64,000 nucleotides of DNA from Davidsoniella eucalypti (taxonomy: Eukaryota > Ascomycota > Sordariomycetes > Microascales > Ceratocystidaceae), in the NCBI GenBank assembly GCA_004009845.1, contig RMBW01000066.1:62001-126000 (forward strand), read 5' to 3'. The notes beneath the pieces are model-generated. The model worked only from the letters and a program-made list of their open reading frames with translations, made no database searches and was not told the DNA's origin. The position numbers were made by a program, and so were the translations under genes. This document shows positions 23,859-36,438 of this stretch, in pieces. Position 1 is the stretch's first letter. Each line of letters begins with the position of its first letter.

Positions 23859-24101
23859 TCAATAGAATAGGCGTCCCTCGGGCTGTTCTGGACTTGAGGA
23901 GCGAAGCTGGGGGAGGTCTGTTTCCGTGTCGTAGCGGTAGTCGGCGCGGGAGCCGGCATGTCTATCGCAGGTAGCACCGACGGGGATTAATCGCTTTTCG
24001 ACATAGTGGTTGGATTGGTTGACTGAGGCACACTGGTCGACAGCATGCTGGTAGTAGATACAGCCACAGACAGCGTAGATCTCGATCAGCTGGTAGCACA
24101 T
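23859..24101 (-). CDS. Small cysteine-rich conserved fungal protein (80 residues)
   Basis: Complete single-exon frame from an ATG in a good context (CACCATG) at 24101. It begins MCYQLIEIYAVCGCIYYQHA, continues through CASVNQSNHYVEKRLIPVG to a final ATCDRHAG, then a polar tail. The spacing of the cysteines and histidines (C-Y...C-G-C...H-A-V-D-x-C...V-G-x-x-C-x-x-H) recalls small conserved ascomycete proteins of unknown function that start with MCY and end the core with C-x-x-H. The pattern suggests a compact metal-binding fold, but this is inference. It is the only credible gene between 19 and 36 kb. The upstream 1.5 kb on this strand is pyrimidine-rich, as in a long leader. Confidence 0.65.
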   Translation of the reverse strand: MCYQLIEIYAVCGCIYYQHAVDQCASVNQSNHYVEKRLIPVGATCDRHAGSRADYRYDTETDLPQLRSSSPEQPEGRLFY

Positions 24102-27100
24102 GGTGATGGTATGGAGGCGGCGATGTACGGACGTTGGTGCTGCTGGGCAAAGGGAGGTGGGTTGGAGATAGAAGTGTAAGAGAGAAGGGAACGGAATGCT
24201 CTCAAGTGAAAAGAAGAGTGGTGGCGACGGTGTGTATATACGTTGGTGATGTGCGTGGGCTACTTGGAAGTCTAGGAGTCGAAGGGAACAAGAGGCTATC
24301 TAGCGAGTCATGAGGTACGGCCGGCCAGAGTCGAACGTTAAGCCGTAGCTGCAAGTGGTAGTGTGGACGTTGTTTCTGGGAAGAGCTGGGAGATCCCAAG
24401 TCAAGATAAGATTGCAGAGGTGTGGGAGATCTGAGGAATGAGAGCTGGAGATCTGGAGGACAGAGTGAAGGGACGCCGGATCTATATACTGCTGGATTGT
24501 GTTGGGCGCATGCTCCGGCAGTCTGGTCTGGGCAGAATTCAAAGTGGCAGACAAAGTGGCAGACACCAGGCCGGGCTGAGCACATACATCAACAGCAAAG
24601 GTCAAGGGTTGTCAGCGATCGAAACAAAAAAATAAAATAAGAGAATAAAAAAATAAAAAATAAAAAATAAAAGATAATACAAATAATAATAGAGATCAAG
24701 ATTAAAACAAAAAAAGAAGAGCCAGAGAAGACGGGCCAGGAATAAAATACTAGACGCCCTCTACAGTGCTGGACAGCCGAAGTGGAGCAGGAGCAGTATT
24801 AAGAACGGCTTCTCACGGGGGCGGCACAGCTACGGATGGACCAGGCAGGTTGGGTGTAAGTGAAGCTTTTTTTGGCTCTGCAGGCGTTTAGACTAAGCTG
24901 GCGTGGTAAAGCTCAGGCAAGGCAAAGCTAGACACACAGGCGATTATGACGAGCCGTATGTCAAAATAGAGGACGACAAGACAGAAAGAAATATCGGGGA
25001 TGTTATACATGTGTGTATGTAATGTAGCCATAAAGAGGAGGAGTCTGAGAAGGAAGGGAGGCAACGGCACTGGATGTATCTTATCTTATATGGAAATAAA
25101 AAGGCAATCTTTCTTCGAGAAACAGAGGGCGCGACTGGCTTGTCAGAAGGACCCTAAGACGAAGCTATGTTAAGAAAAGGCCCTTCGAGCAACAAGCATT
25201 TCACTTTCACCTAGTCGCCTACGCCTAGTCTTGGACGGAAGACCGGGCTCGTCTAGTGCCAGAGGCCCTACGGTGCAGCCAGTGCGGCCAGCCAGCAGTG
25301 GGTAGGAGGTTAAGAAGTAGATGGAGGGGGGGGGGGGGGGGGGTAGCAAACGTTCGGCAGCAGAAGACGAAGCCAGCAAGGAGTTAGTAGAACCAGAAGC
25401 ACGAAGAAGGCAAACCGAGCAAACAAAGCAAACAAGCAAGCAGAAGCAAAGACAAAGAAAGAAATGTACAAGCAAAAAAAAAGATAATAAATAATAATAA
25501 TAAAAGTAATAAAAAATACAAAGGAAAAAAAAAAGAAAAAAACACGGCGGATATCCCAACAGGCCAATCCGCGGCAGCAAAAGCAAAGCAGAAGAAAAGA
25601 AAAGGTGCGGCAAGGGGCGTAAGGTGTGGTGTGTCTTGTCTGCTCGCATATCATCCAGTGTTGGCTTCTAGGGCCTGGCCACAGCTAGGAATAGCCAAGG
25701 GTTAGTTTAGTGTCTGTATGTACTACGGCTGTTGGTGCTGAATGGCTAGTGCCAACTACTGCTATTTCTACTACTATGTGCTACTGCTGATTCTGGTACA
25801 AGGCCGGGGTGTGAAGAACCCCAAGTCCAGTGGGAAGAAGCGTGACATGGTACGGGGGGTGTATAGTTGCAGTTATAACATACCTGTAATCGAAATAACA
25901 AGTATATTTTATCTGTATGTAGACAGGCTGCTCGTGGGGGGAGTGGACGACGTTGTGCCGATATTCACACGTCCATCTTACCCTCCACCAATGTACATAC
26001 TTCTGGTTTACGACTCTGTACACTAATACCCATAGCCATGTGTATATGCGAGTAGAACTCAACCATCGTAAGCTATCTAGCCGTCTTAGACTATCCCTCC
26101 CCAGCTCAGGCTGTAAAAAATAAAAGATAAAAATAAAAACAATCAAGACTAGTGGCCTCGAGTTGCAGAAGAAACGAACAAGAAATGGTCTTTTTGTCTT
26201 GCCCTCTGTCATTTCCATTCTTACCAACCAGCAACCACCCACCAACCGCTTATCCAATATCCAATATGCGATATCCATATCCGCCCAATCTTGCTCTCTT
26301 GCGTTCTTGGCCCGCAGATAAGCAGTGTCACAGCACCGATGTCATCAAAACCTGTCCGTTTTCTCTCTTCTTTGCGTGCAATTAGCTGGTAGCGGCTACG
26401 GCGTCGAGCATTACATGTCATATATACATATTCACAGCCATAAAAAAACCCGAGCATCTGGAGTCGTGGTTGGCCATGGGATCTTGTCCACGGATTGATT
26501 AATCAGTCTGCCATCTTACGTCGTCATTCCGAATATTGGGGAGCAGATATACGAGATAACCATGCTACCCATACTATACCATAATCTTTCCACCTTCCTG
26601 GTCCAATAGCTGCTACAAACCCTGTGATTCGCTCACGTCTTAGACAGGCGCATTCTAATAGCTGACACCACATCGCCTTTTCTCTTGGAACGTACGGCCC
26701 TATGCCAATCATATGTGTATTTTCACTTGTTTTATTTTCACTTTGCCTAAATTCACCAAATACAAGCCGTCTTTCCGAATAACAGCCTTGGTCAGCACAA
26801 GACAAAATCGCCTATTCTCAACTATGAAACACGCCTTAACATCATCGTAGCATCTATTTTTTTTTTTATTAATTCAGGCTTCCCCGACTCGACGCGGCCC
26901 AACTATAATTGACGATCCAGACGACCTCTGCGTTCATTGCAAAAAAAAATGACGTCGGATGCCACTACGGCCTGGTCTTTTCTTGGCCTTTCCTGGACGC
27001 CTTCAACCTTCTATTCATCCCGTGGCCCAGGAAAACTCTTAACCTACACACAAACACGTCAGTTATTATATATACATGTATCCATACATATACGCCGCCA

Positions 27101-30100
27101 ACACCTATATGATAAAAAAACACCCACTGTACGAAACTCCCGAAGTGCCCGCCTCGACGATAGCCAATGCCTATGCGCTCTCTCTGTCTCCTGTGAACTT
27201 ACCATCCGGCAGCACACCAGACGGGGCTAATAGACCGTCGGGGCCAGTTGCTTATCTGGACGCTGCGAGACTTGGTCGCCTTGTAGCTTTGGCTACATGT
27301 ACACACCTAATGCCCTCCACAGTGCATCTTCACCCATAAAGCTAGTCGCAAAGCCGACCCCCCAAACTGGTCTGTTCGAAATCCACTTGCATTGGTAGGG
27401 CACTTTGGCCAGTTGTATGTGTGTACATATGTCATCACTGTCGGTCCATACAACTATAAACAATAAATTCATGTTGCAGACCGTCAATGGCAAGTTGTAA
27501 ATCCCAACACCGTCCAATAGTGCCTGCAGATACAGCCCTGTCCTACCCTTCACGGGAAATTCAAAACAAAGATTACTTCTAATAGCTACCTACCTCAATC
27601 AGGGTTGGTTCCTCTGTAATGCAACGTTCGGACCCAAGTAGCGTACAATAAGATGTCCTTCGGATAGAATAGAACTGGCACTTAGCTTGGTCTGTCTAAA
27701 TACCTGCTACATTGAATATGCCGGGCATATCCACGTAACCCTTGTCCCATAGTAACCCTAACGTTGTTATCAAACTTACAGTTAATCAACTGATTATATC
27801 CTGTTAGAATTAACACGTTATATTTTCTAATTTTTAGAAGATAGAAACAAACACACTTGCATATCTTATAACATCACATCTTGATATAAAAAGAAAAAGC
27901 TCGTTTAAAGCCATATATCCTCGTAATACGTGAGCACATCCCAATAGTAGAGCAAATCTTGAAGTGGTTTCTGCACGTCATGTTTCAAGTGTTACTAACC
28001 TTGAAAAATAGTGTCTTTTTTATCATTCTATGTTAGTCCCTTAATTCCCAATTCGGCTTCGGCGAGTTGCAGACAGTGCCGACAGTAGAAGAAAGACTCC
28101 CGACGAGACCCGACTAGAAAGAAAGGGAAGTGAATACAATACACCTTGAACTTGGCTTGAACGGCATGTTTTCTCTTAGAGAGCTTCATCTTTCTCGACT
28201 ATCTATTTTCTTTTTCGTCTACACAAGGATACCACGCTTTTCCGAACTTGTTACAGACTTCGTGGTCAAAGCCAGTCATGAGGGGGCCAAATACCAAAAT
28301 TGGCTGGACATGGTTTCTCTTGGGACTCTTAGTCGACTTTGTACGCTAAGTTGTATGTATGTTCATACAACTAGTCTACCTAACCTTACCGCAGGAAAAA
28401 AAAAAGAAAAAAAAAAGAAGACCCTGTTTATGGTCATAGCGTTGGCATACCAGGCTATTCCTCGCTGTTTTCCTGTTTTTCCATTGTTTTATTATGTTTA
28501 TTATATTTTCGTTTTATTCTTCCGCGTTGGTGAAGGACGGAACGAATTGCTCACACGATGCGAGCATCTTATCCCAACATCCTAGCGATGTTTTGGCGAT
28601 GCTGAGGTTGGACTTGTATCTTCACAAGTTATTCCTCCTGCATATCGTACTATGACAGCTCTGCTAACTTGTTCCTGGTATATCTGTGTTAGTATGGGCA
28701 CTAGTATAGAATAGTGCAACTAAACTAGCAACTGACAATGGCGACAGGAGGTCTGTCAAGGAACCGAAAGGAAGCTTGATGTGAAGCCTTTCTACATGTA
28801 GACAAATATCCGGCTTGATACGTATGTTCCTTATTCCTGTTCCTCGTTGTCCTTTTTGTGCTTCTTCGTCTCTTAACGCCGGTAGTCTTTTTGGCCTTGT
28901 GACGACATAGTAGTAGCAGTTTTTTACAAGCTTTCTTGACTCAAGGCATCCTCTTGTTGAGGCTTTCTCTCTTGGCTTACAAGTATGTTTAGGATAGACG
29001 GGGGCTTTTGACTCTGTTTTATGTACGTGTTCCTCATCTTTCTCTTACTCCCCCCCCCACGGCTCACGGATCTTCCGAGTAGTTGAAAGGATGGCTTGAA
29101 GCGAACGTGCATAAGCCATTTCTTGTGTAGAAACCACACGATCACAAGTCAATGCTAAACCAAGCGAGGCAACTACAAAGAGGAAAAGAAAATAGACGTA
29201 CATATACATACATATATATAAGTTGATACGGTAGTACACTAAGTAAACTATTTAGTGCCCGGACTTCGCCTGGCACGAAGAAACTCGCCGGAGATTTTAT
29301 CAAAGCAAAGTAAAGAGAAACTACATAGTAGAGAACAATATACAAGTCTGTGACATCGGGATTTGTTTCTCAAGTTTTACCGGTAGTTGTTTCGAGATGC
29401 GAGGGAGATGCTCACATACCACTCTGGCTCCCCTCCTCCCCCCCCCCCCTTGCTCCCTTGATGAAGCCATGGCACTGTATTGCATGTTCTTGTGGGAAAG
29501 GTTGGAGCTGAGATGCTTAGCCGATAGATACTAACGCTAAGGAAAGCAAATCTAGAATATCTCGAGCTTTTGTCCCCATGTAGAAAAGGCTAATAAAAGT
29601 GTTGCTTTGTTTTCTTTGTGACAAGGGGGCTTCCCTGACCTTGACGCTAGTAAGACTGAGAAAGGCGCTTTCATATATGAAGTTGACTTATCCACATGTA
29701 TAGGAACGGGATAAAACTCGGTCTAGCTCTCGTCTACTGTATTAGTAATGCCGACCTTGGCACTTTGACGATACTTGTAACAAAGGCCATCTTTTTTTGT
29801 CCAGGTCTCAATTTCGGCACCCCTACGTGATACTAGCAAGGTTACTGCCGGTACGTCTTTATTCGTCCTTGTTTTCTTTTCCTTCTTTCCCTGTCCCTTT
29901 TCCATCATTTAGATCCTATGTCATCATTGCTAGCTCAACTCATACCAAGAAAAACAAGAATGAACGAAAAAGCCACTCGTTGGACACGTCGTTATCCTAA
30001 GCTGACCAGATATTGGAGTGTGCGGGTTACAGATGTTGGCTATGCGGGTGTCTCGGACGATGTGCAAGTACCAGCTATCGCTTCTAGCTAAGCAAAAGCC

Positions 30101-33100
30101 ATCAAGCTTTGGTGTGTCTTTGGTCATTATCATGTCCCTCTACGTGACGGGACGGATCAACGGTTTTTCGCGTAATGGCAGCAGCCCAAGATGGACCGAG
30201 CTTTCTTGGCACGGGGACATGGACGAGACAGAAGAGAAAAAAAAAAAAGAAAGAAAAGGTTAGCACGAAGGAGAAAGATGATTACATCGATGTCGTCATA
30301 GTTGGATGTTGCGTGGGGCCCTTTCAGACACTGGTTGCGTATTTCTTCCACGTTCGGCCTTCATCTCTAGATAAGTCTATAGTATAAACTGCATTGACCA
30401 TCATGATTACTACGCGCAATTTGCGTGTACAGAAGTTGTTCAAAGTTCAGCCGAAATATCAGATATCCGCTGAAAAAGAAAAGAAAAGAAAAAGAAAAAG
30501 AATATATATGGAGAAATTCCCCAAGTCACCCACTACTTGCTCCCAAATCCAAAATAGCCTAACCGACGTTTTACGCTTAGCGAAATGATGTGAAGTAGAT
30601 GTATGGATACGTTGTTCTCGCCCTGCTTAGCAAAACATCAAGCTAAGGACTGTTTCTGGCATATAAGGCTGATTCCACTACAAGAGGCATAACTACCAGT
30701 ATCAGAAGACCCTGATATAGGCAATGATCTGGCACTGAAGAATCCAATGGGACGGCACTAACAATATTTGTTTTGTATGCTTTGCTGCTGTAGGAATCTT
30801 GCACGATGCTACCATTCTATATCCAGTGAATCGCGGTAGCGGCTATTTAGTTAAGTTTTGTAATATTGGGGTGAAAAGGGCTTAATAGACCCTCACAAGC
30901 AAGGTCCATTCTCAGTGCTCTATCGACGAAACACAAAACTTATTCCCCTTATCATGAATGGACACTCGAATCCTAGAGAGCCACTGTGTATTTATAGATA
31001 CATATTCTATGACTTGGTCTCAAATGCAGTGTCCCATGTTTACTAAGGCTCCCTCCTGGCCAATTCAATGGATTTACGCCAGACTCTGTGTCTCTGGGAC
31101 GTTGCAAGTTGTTTGGATGAAATATGCACATCATTTCCGGAATGTGTAGTGATATTGTATTTTCTTGCCGGGCCATGGCGTATCTTGAGGTTTATGGAGC
31201 CAAAGAATAGAGCCGGTACACGTCTTATCAACCAGGGATATGTACATACTGACAAACATATAAAGATTACTATACATACGTTATACGTTCAATGTCGTGT
31301 CGCGACTCTAGGCTGTATATGTAATATAAAGATGGCTAATGATCAGTCACCACAGACAAAAGATGACGAAAGCCCGAGATGACTAATACTACAAACTGAG
31401 TAACTAGTAATAGTGGTATTGGCAACCAAAGAGGGAAGAGTGAGGTGATAGAAAGAAAAAAAGAATATGCCGAATTGTTCCTTTGTTGTCTTGTTTTCCC
31501 CATATCCCTTTTTACAACTACAACTATACCATCGACCAAAGACTCACTTGCCATTTTGAGATTGAGAATGGTGGCTTATATGATTATCCTTTATTATTAT
31601 TATTCATCCCTCAGTTACGAATATATCTCAATGTAAGAGTCAGAATTTCCATGAAGCTCGCCTTGTGTTTTCTCTTTAGCCAAACTGCCATGAGTTTAGC
31701 ACATATGTATGATAGTGCGATCATTTGATATATTGGTGATGATTTGAAACAAGGATACTTGGAACCTTGAGCGATGTCACATGTTAAAACAGAAACAAGT
31801 TATGCTAATTTTGTGGATCAATCGACGCTGCTGGCTATGATCTGTTCCTTAGTTACTTTATATTTTCCTATCCATAAGAATATCTTTTTTATTTCTCGGG
31901 CCGCTCTGGCGAACCAATTCTAAGCCTTCTTGCCCCCTTTACTAGTATTTAAAGTTTTCTGTTTATATCTCGTGAGCTACATTCCAGTGCTCTGTATCAA
32001 CCATCGTCACATCCACTTAACGTCGCTGGTGACAAGTTGGCTTGTCTTTAGTAATCACTATACCATTGGATGGCCGAAGGAATAAACAACAGTGCCGTAG
32101 ACAAAAGGCTAAACAAATATGCAGAACCCTGAGCGATATTGGGCATCGGATTTTCAGCCCTACAAAAAAAAACTATCCACGTAAAAAAGATGCATTTTTT
32201 TCTGTTGCCAATGTACTTGGTTGTCTAAGGTCTAGAAATATTATTTTCTGAAGACGCAAGCAAGGAGCAGATCTTTTTTTTTCATTGTCTTTTTTTCGGC
32301 TAGGGACTTTGTAAGTGCATTGTTTGTTGTTTTGACTACCAAGCATCGTATGTTGTAGTAAATCCTTGATTATCTTTGACTACCCAACGAACGTTATGTT
32401 GACATTTATTTTGTGATGAAAACTTTGATTCTTTTCATATATCTACGACTTTCTGCAATACCGCAACAAACTTACAGATCACCGTGCTTTATCGAAAACA
32501 ACCTTTCTAGACTTACAGAGCATAAAGCAAGGCGGCACATGACTTTTGATACTAAGGGACTGGCTGCCTCTCGGAAATGCATGCAATGCATTTTTCTCTT
32601 ATGATTTTCAAAGATTACGAGAGGTTTTGCTTATCGAATAAGCCATACAGATCCCGAGATACGTGATGGATTATGTAAACACCGTTAGAGTACATACACG
32701 GTGAGAAGGGGGCTGGCTTGTTTTTTTCCGGATTGAGCAGATATGATGATCCATCTGGTTGTGCTGAGCTGTGCCGTACGGCGATTGTCACAATGATAGT
32801 CCATCACCGAGAATGAGGGGATTAATGGCGTTCTATCTTCTGATATTCTTGGGTATAATAGGGCGATTGTTTATTATTGTACTCATGATGACAACCACTT
32901 GTAAACATTGGGCAATAGCGATAAATCATGACTTAATACCAATCATCGGAGAATGCGTGCCCCACCTTGAGTAACGAGTGGCTGCAGATGTGGCTGTGTT
33001 TTAGGATGATAGAAGGAGATAGTAGTGAAAAAAAAAGAATTAACTATAGCTAACTATGGTGTTTTTCTTTTGTTAGTTTCTCTTTTTTCAGTTTGTAGGC

Positions 33101-36100
33101 TAGTCAGCGTTTATTTTTCAACCTATATTTATTGTAGTGGCCTTGGTTTTTCCCCTTAGTCGGTTTTCCATAATATTGATTGCTAATTCTGAGTGCTGTT
33201 TTGAAAACAAGAAAACGGAATATGTTTTTGTTTTAATATTCTGTATTTTTGATTCTATGTTGATCGATATCACTGCCAAAACATGAGATATGTATGTACA
33301 GCTATTTTTAAATCTAGTTGGAAATACTAGGGTCGCTGCCATCATGAAGATCTCTTGTCAGTCAACTTTGTATCTGCTGATATATTTTTTTCTCCTGTGC
33401 CTAGTTGATATGTCGATAATCTTGACGATCTCCAACTGCCAGTCGGTGCGGCGTCGAAAGCCTGTCCTATGACAAGACGATAGAGTCACATTTCTCTCTT
33501 TGCTTTCCGGATTTCTCTGCTTCCTCCTTTCTTCCCATTTCCTCTTCCTCTTCCTGCCTTCTGCCCTAGTCCATCCGCGCTTAAGAGATGGTCTAAGCTC
33601 TTTTACTAGACCCCTCCTCCATCTTTTCATCTTCACACCCTATCCAAAAGCAGCATCCTCGTGCTTCTCAAACGAGGCGAGAGCCTACATGACTACACAG
33701 CAATGAGCACGAGCCTTACCGAGACCTTCGTCAACGTACATGTTCTGCCACGCAGTGGAAGTCAAAGGAAACATACGGGAGAAAAAATCAAGACATTTAA
33801 TTTCGGGTTTATCTTTCCGCCGGCCCAGTCTTGCCCCCCCCCGGAACTAGAGTAACATGGCGCATAAAAAAAGATGAAAAGACGAAAAATCAACCTCCGT
33901 TGCCTAAAGCCGTCGAAATACTGCCAATACTACCTGCTGTAGGGTTATATCAGCCTTGGTATCACCCCGGTATATAATATCGCTATTACTACTTTTATCA
34001 ACGGCTCTGCTTACACTAATGTACTTTAACCAACTAATGGGAGCCCTCCGACGACATACAGACGAAGCGATGTCCCATTGGTTCTATCCAAAACCCTCCG
34101 CGCCGCTTCGACATATGATATACTCCGCGCTGAAAATAAGTAGTCTCGGCCTGGATGTATACGCCTCTTATCTGTGACTCGCTGACGGTGGGATATCACT
34201 ACGACACAGCAAAGATTTCTTGGCTTAAAACTCAAGACACAAAGATAACAAGCTTGCTATATGACTGTACATAATGTCCCACACCCAAGATTCTCTTTAG
34301 TCTCGGCTTTGGATTCCTTAAAAAGAATGTCATGGGCAGCTCCTAGGGCGGGCTTGTCTTTATAGACATCCACACCCCCTTCAAACTTTTCACTATCTTT
34401 TTCCAGGTCTTACAACTTCCCTCCCGCACTTGATACCGCCTTCTCCGATATCAAATGCGTTCTAGACTCTCTGTTCATGTTCTTGCATCACTGGAACACA
34501 CCCTCTTGTCACATGGCTCTTATGCCATTCTTGCAGTGTCATGCGCCGTAGTATCAAAATGTTGCTAACTCTAGTAATCCTTTTAACCTTGTTGTAGATT
34601 CTGTTGATCATCGGAAGCTATTTCTATTAGCACTACACCCCTCTTGGTTGTTTCCACATGCTAAGAGATATCTATGTACTCATGTCTCCTACACTTCGGC
34701 TACTTCCTTCGCGGGCCTTGGTAATATGCCAGTGCCACAGACACAGAGGACCCTGGTGTCGCGGCCATCATACCATTTTCGTTGTCCCCGAGCTCTATTA
34801 TTCTATTTCTGCTTTCTCCGGGTAGACTCCCACGTAATCATAAGTCGTCCATCCATCTAACATCCGCTTTGTCAAAGTAGTCCGTGCTACCCACGTAGAA
34901 GTTTCAACACAACAAGACTTATGACGTTTTTCCCTACAACACACCATTCCTATGATGACCGAAGGGACACCCTCTTTTCAATGTCGTGTTGCTGATGAGG
35001 TCACCAAGTGACCCAGCATAAAACTGCCATGCTGCATCATGTCCAGACGTGAGAGAATATGTCTTCAATTTTTGCATGATCGATGTTCAGTTCTATGCCT
35101 TGCCCCTGCATCGTGGACTTATATTAAGCACCGTTCAACATAACATATCGCGATAGCCAATCACATATATCACCCTAGGGTGGCTACATACCATGAAGAA
35201 GAAAGACTAACCCCAATCTTACCCATTAGTGGCCTCCCAGGTTCCTGTTTGATGTGCCTTTCTGTGCCTACTATTGTCATACCCGACTCTAGTCTAGATA
35301 TGTATTGTACTTTCCTAAAGCTTCCTCATCGAGTAACTATGAAGGGAATATCTCAGCTCGAACACACATATCACGGAAACTGATACTCGTATTGATATTA
35401 CAGCGAAGATCTAACCATACTAATCATTGCTAGTCATCACACTCGAGTGGCCCTAGTTGTAGGCCTCCTTATATAACTGCAAGATATAACCATGTAACAT
35501 ATGTATATGTATTGTACGTTCTGTACCTCCTTGCAGTTATGTATCGAGAATATAACCCACTCCTCTTTTTGCATATTCCATCCATTGTCCTGGATCTTTC
35601 CATTGAACAGGGAGTTCTGCATGTACCTTCCAAATACCATACCCCCATTCTCTCATTATGGTGAGGCTATCGGATAGATATATTAGCTAAACCCTCCTCT
35701 ATCAGCCCGGTATCTCTCTCTCTTTTGCGTCATATCTCTTCTTTCTCTGTCTCTCTATCTATCCTTTGCTAATTAATAAAAGTAGCCTATGGCGTTTTCG
35801 TTCTATTCTTTTGAGGCGCTGATAGGTCCACACAAAGGGTTTTTTGCTCGTTACAAAACCCATTTTCTCTGCCCCTTTCAACATCATTTATAGACTGCTT
35901 ATCAATCAATGCTTACACACATGGTCAGGGAATTCCACCTTAGATGATGGCATGCAATTCATAATGAGTTGACATAGCTGTATATCGGATATATTAGTGA
36001 GGCCTAACCCTTTTGTAAGTTCTATATGGTCTTTCTAGATCTAAATGATCTGCCAACAAAATTCTATTGGCACCACATGCCAGTGAATCTTTTTTATTTT

Positions 36101-36438
36101 ATTTTTATTTTGGATGTATGGTACATAGATAGAATCAAGAATTGGGTAGCTGACATCGTATTGTAAATTAAGAATGACAATTGTTGCCCAACCTTATAGA
36201 CTGGACAAACATTAGGCACCAAATCCAACATTAGGCTGAACGGACTAGTTATACTTTCCAATCTGAGAACAAAAATATAACCATAGCCCAATACAATATA
36301 GATTCTTTCTATGCATCTGGACCCTTCTTCATTTGATCGCTCACATTCATCTTCTTTGCCATCTAATAACTCTTTATCTCGTACCTCCAACAATCGCCAC
36401 TCTTCAATACAGTATTGCTACTTGCAACAGCTTTCGCT
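24102..36438. other. 12-kb region without a supportable gene
   Basis: Many short frames, none with a recognisable family or codon pattern. The minus strand of 24.6-25.6 kb is strongly pyrimidine-rich. Simple tracts include G18 at 25326-25343 and C runs near 29051 and 29440. No tRNA box, rRNA, transposase or reverse-transcriptase motif was seen. Long leaders, non-coding RNA genes or decayed DNA are all possible. Confidence 0.5.
25326..25343 (+). repeat. Poly-G tract (18 G)
   Basis: Eighteen uninterrupted G residues on the plus strand. The minus-strand neighbourhood is C/T-rich. The tract could form a G-quadruplex and its length is likely to be unreliable in assemblies. Confidence 0.95.

Noticed and set aside
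24202..24605. Two overlapping minus-strand frames upstream of the small Cys/His gene.
   Set aside because: No family resemblance in either frame; better seen as leader or promoter DNA.
33358..33636. Basic minus-strand frame of 92 codons rich in Arg and Lys.
   Set aside because: It lies opposite C/T-rich simple sequence, so its composition is explained without coding; no start context or family.
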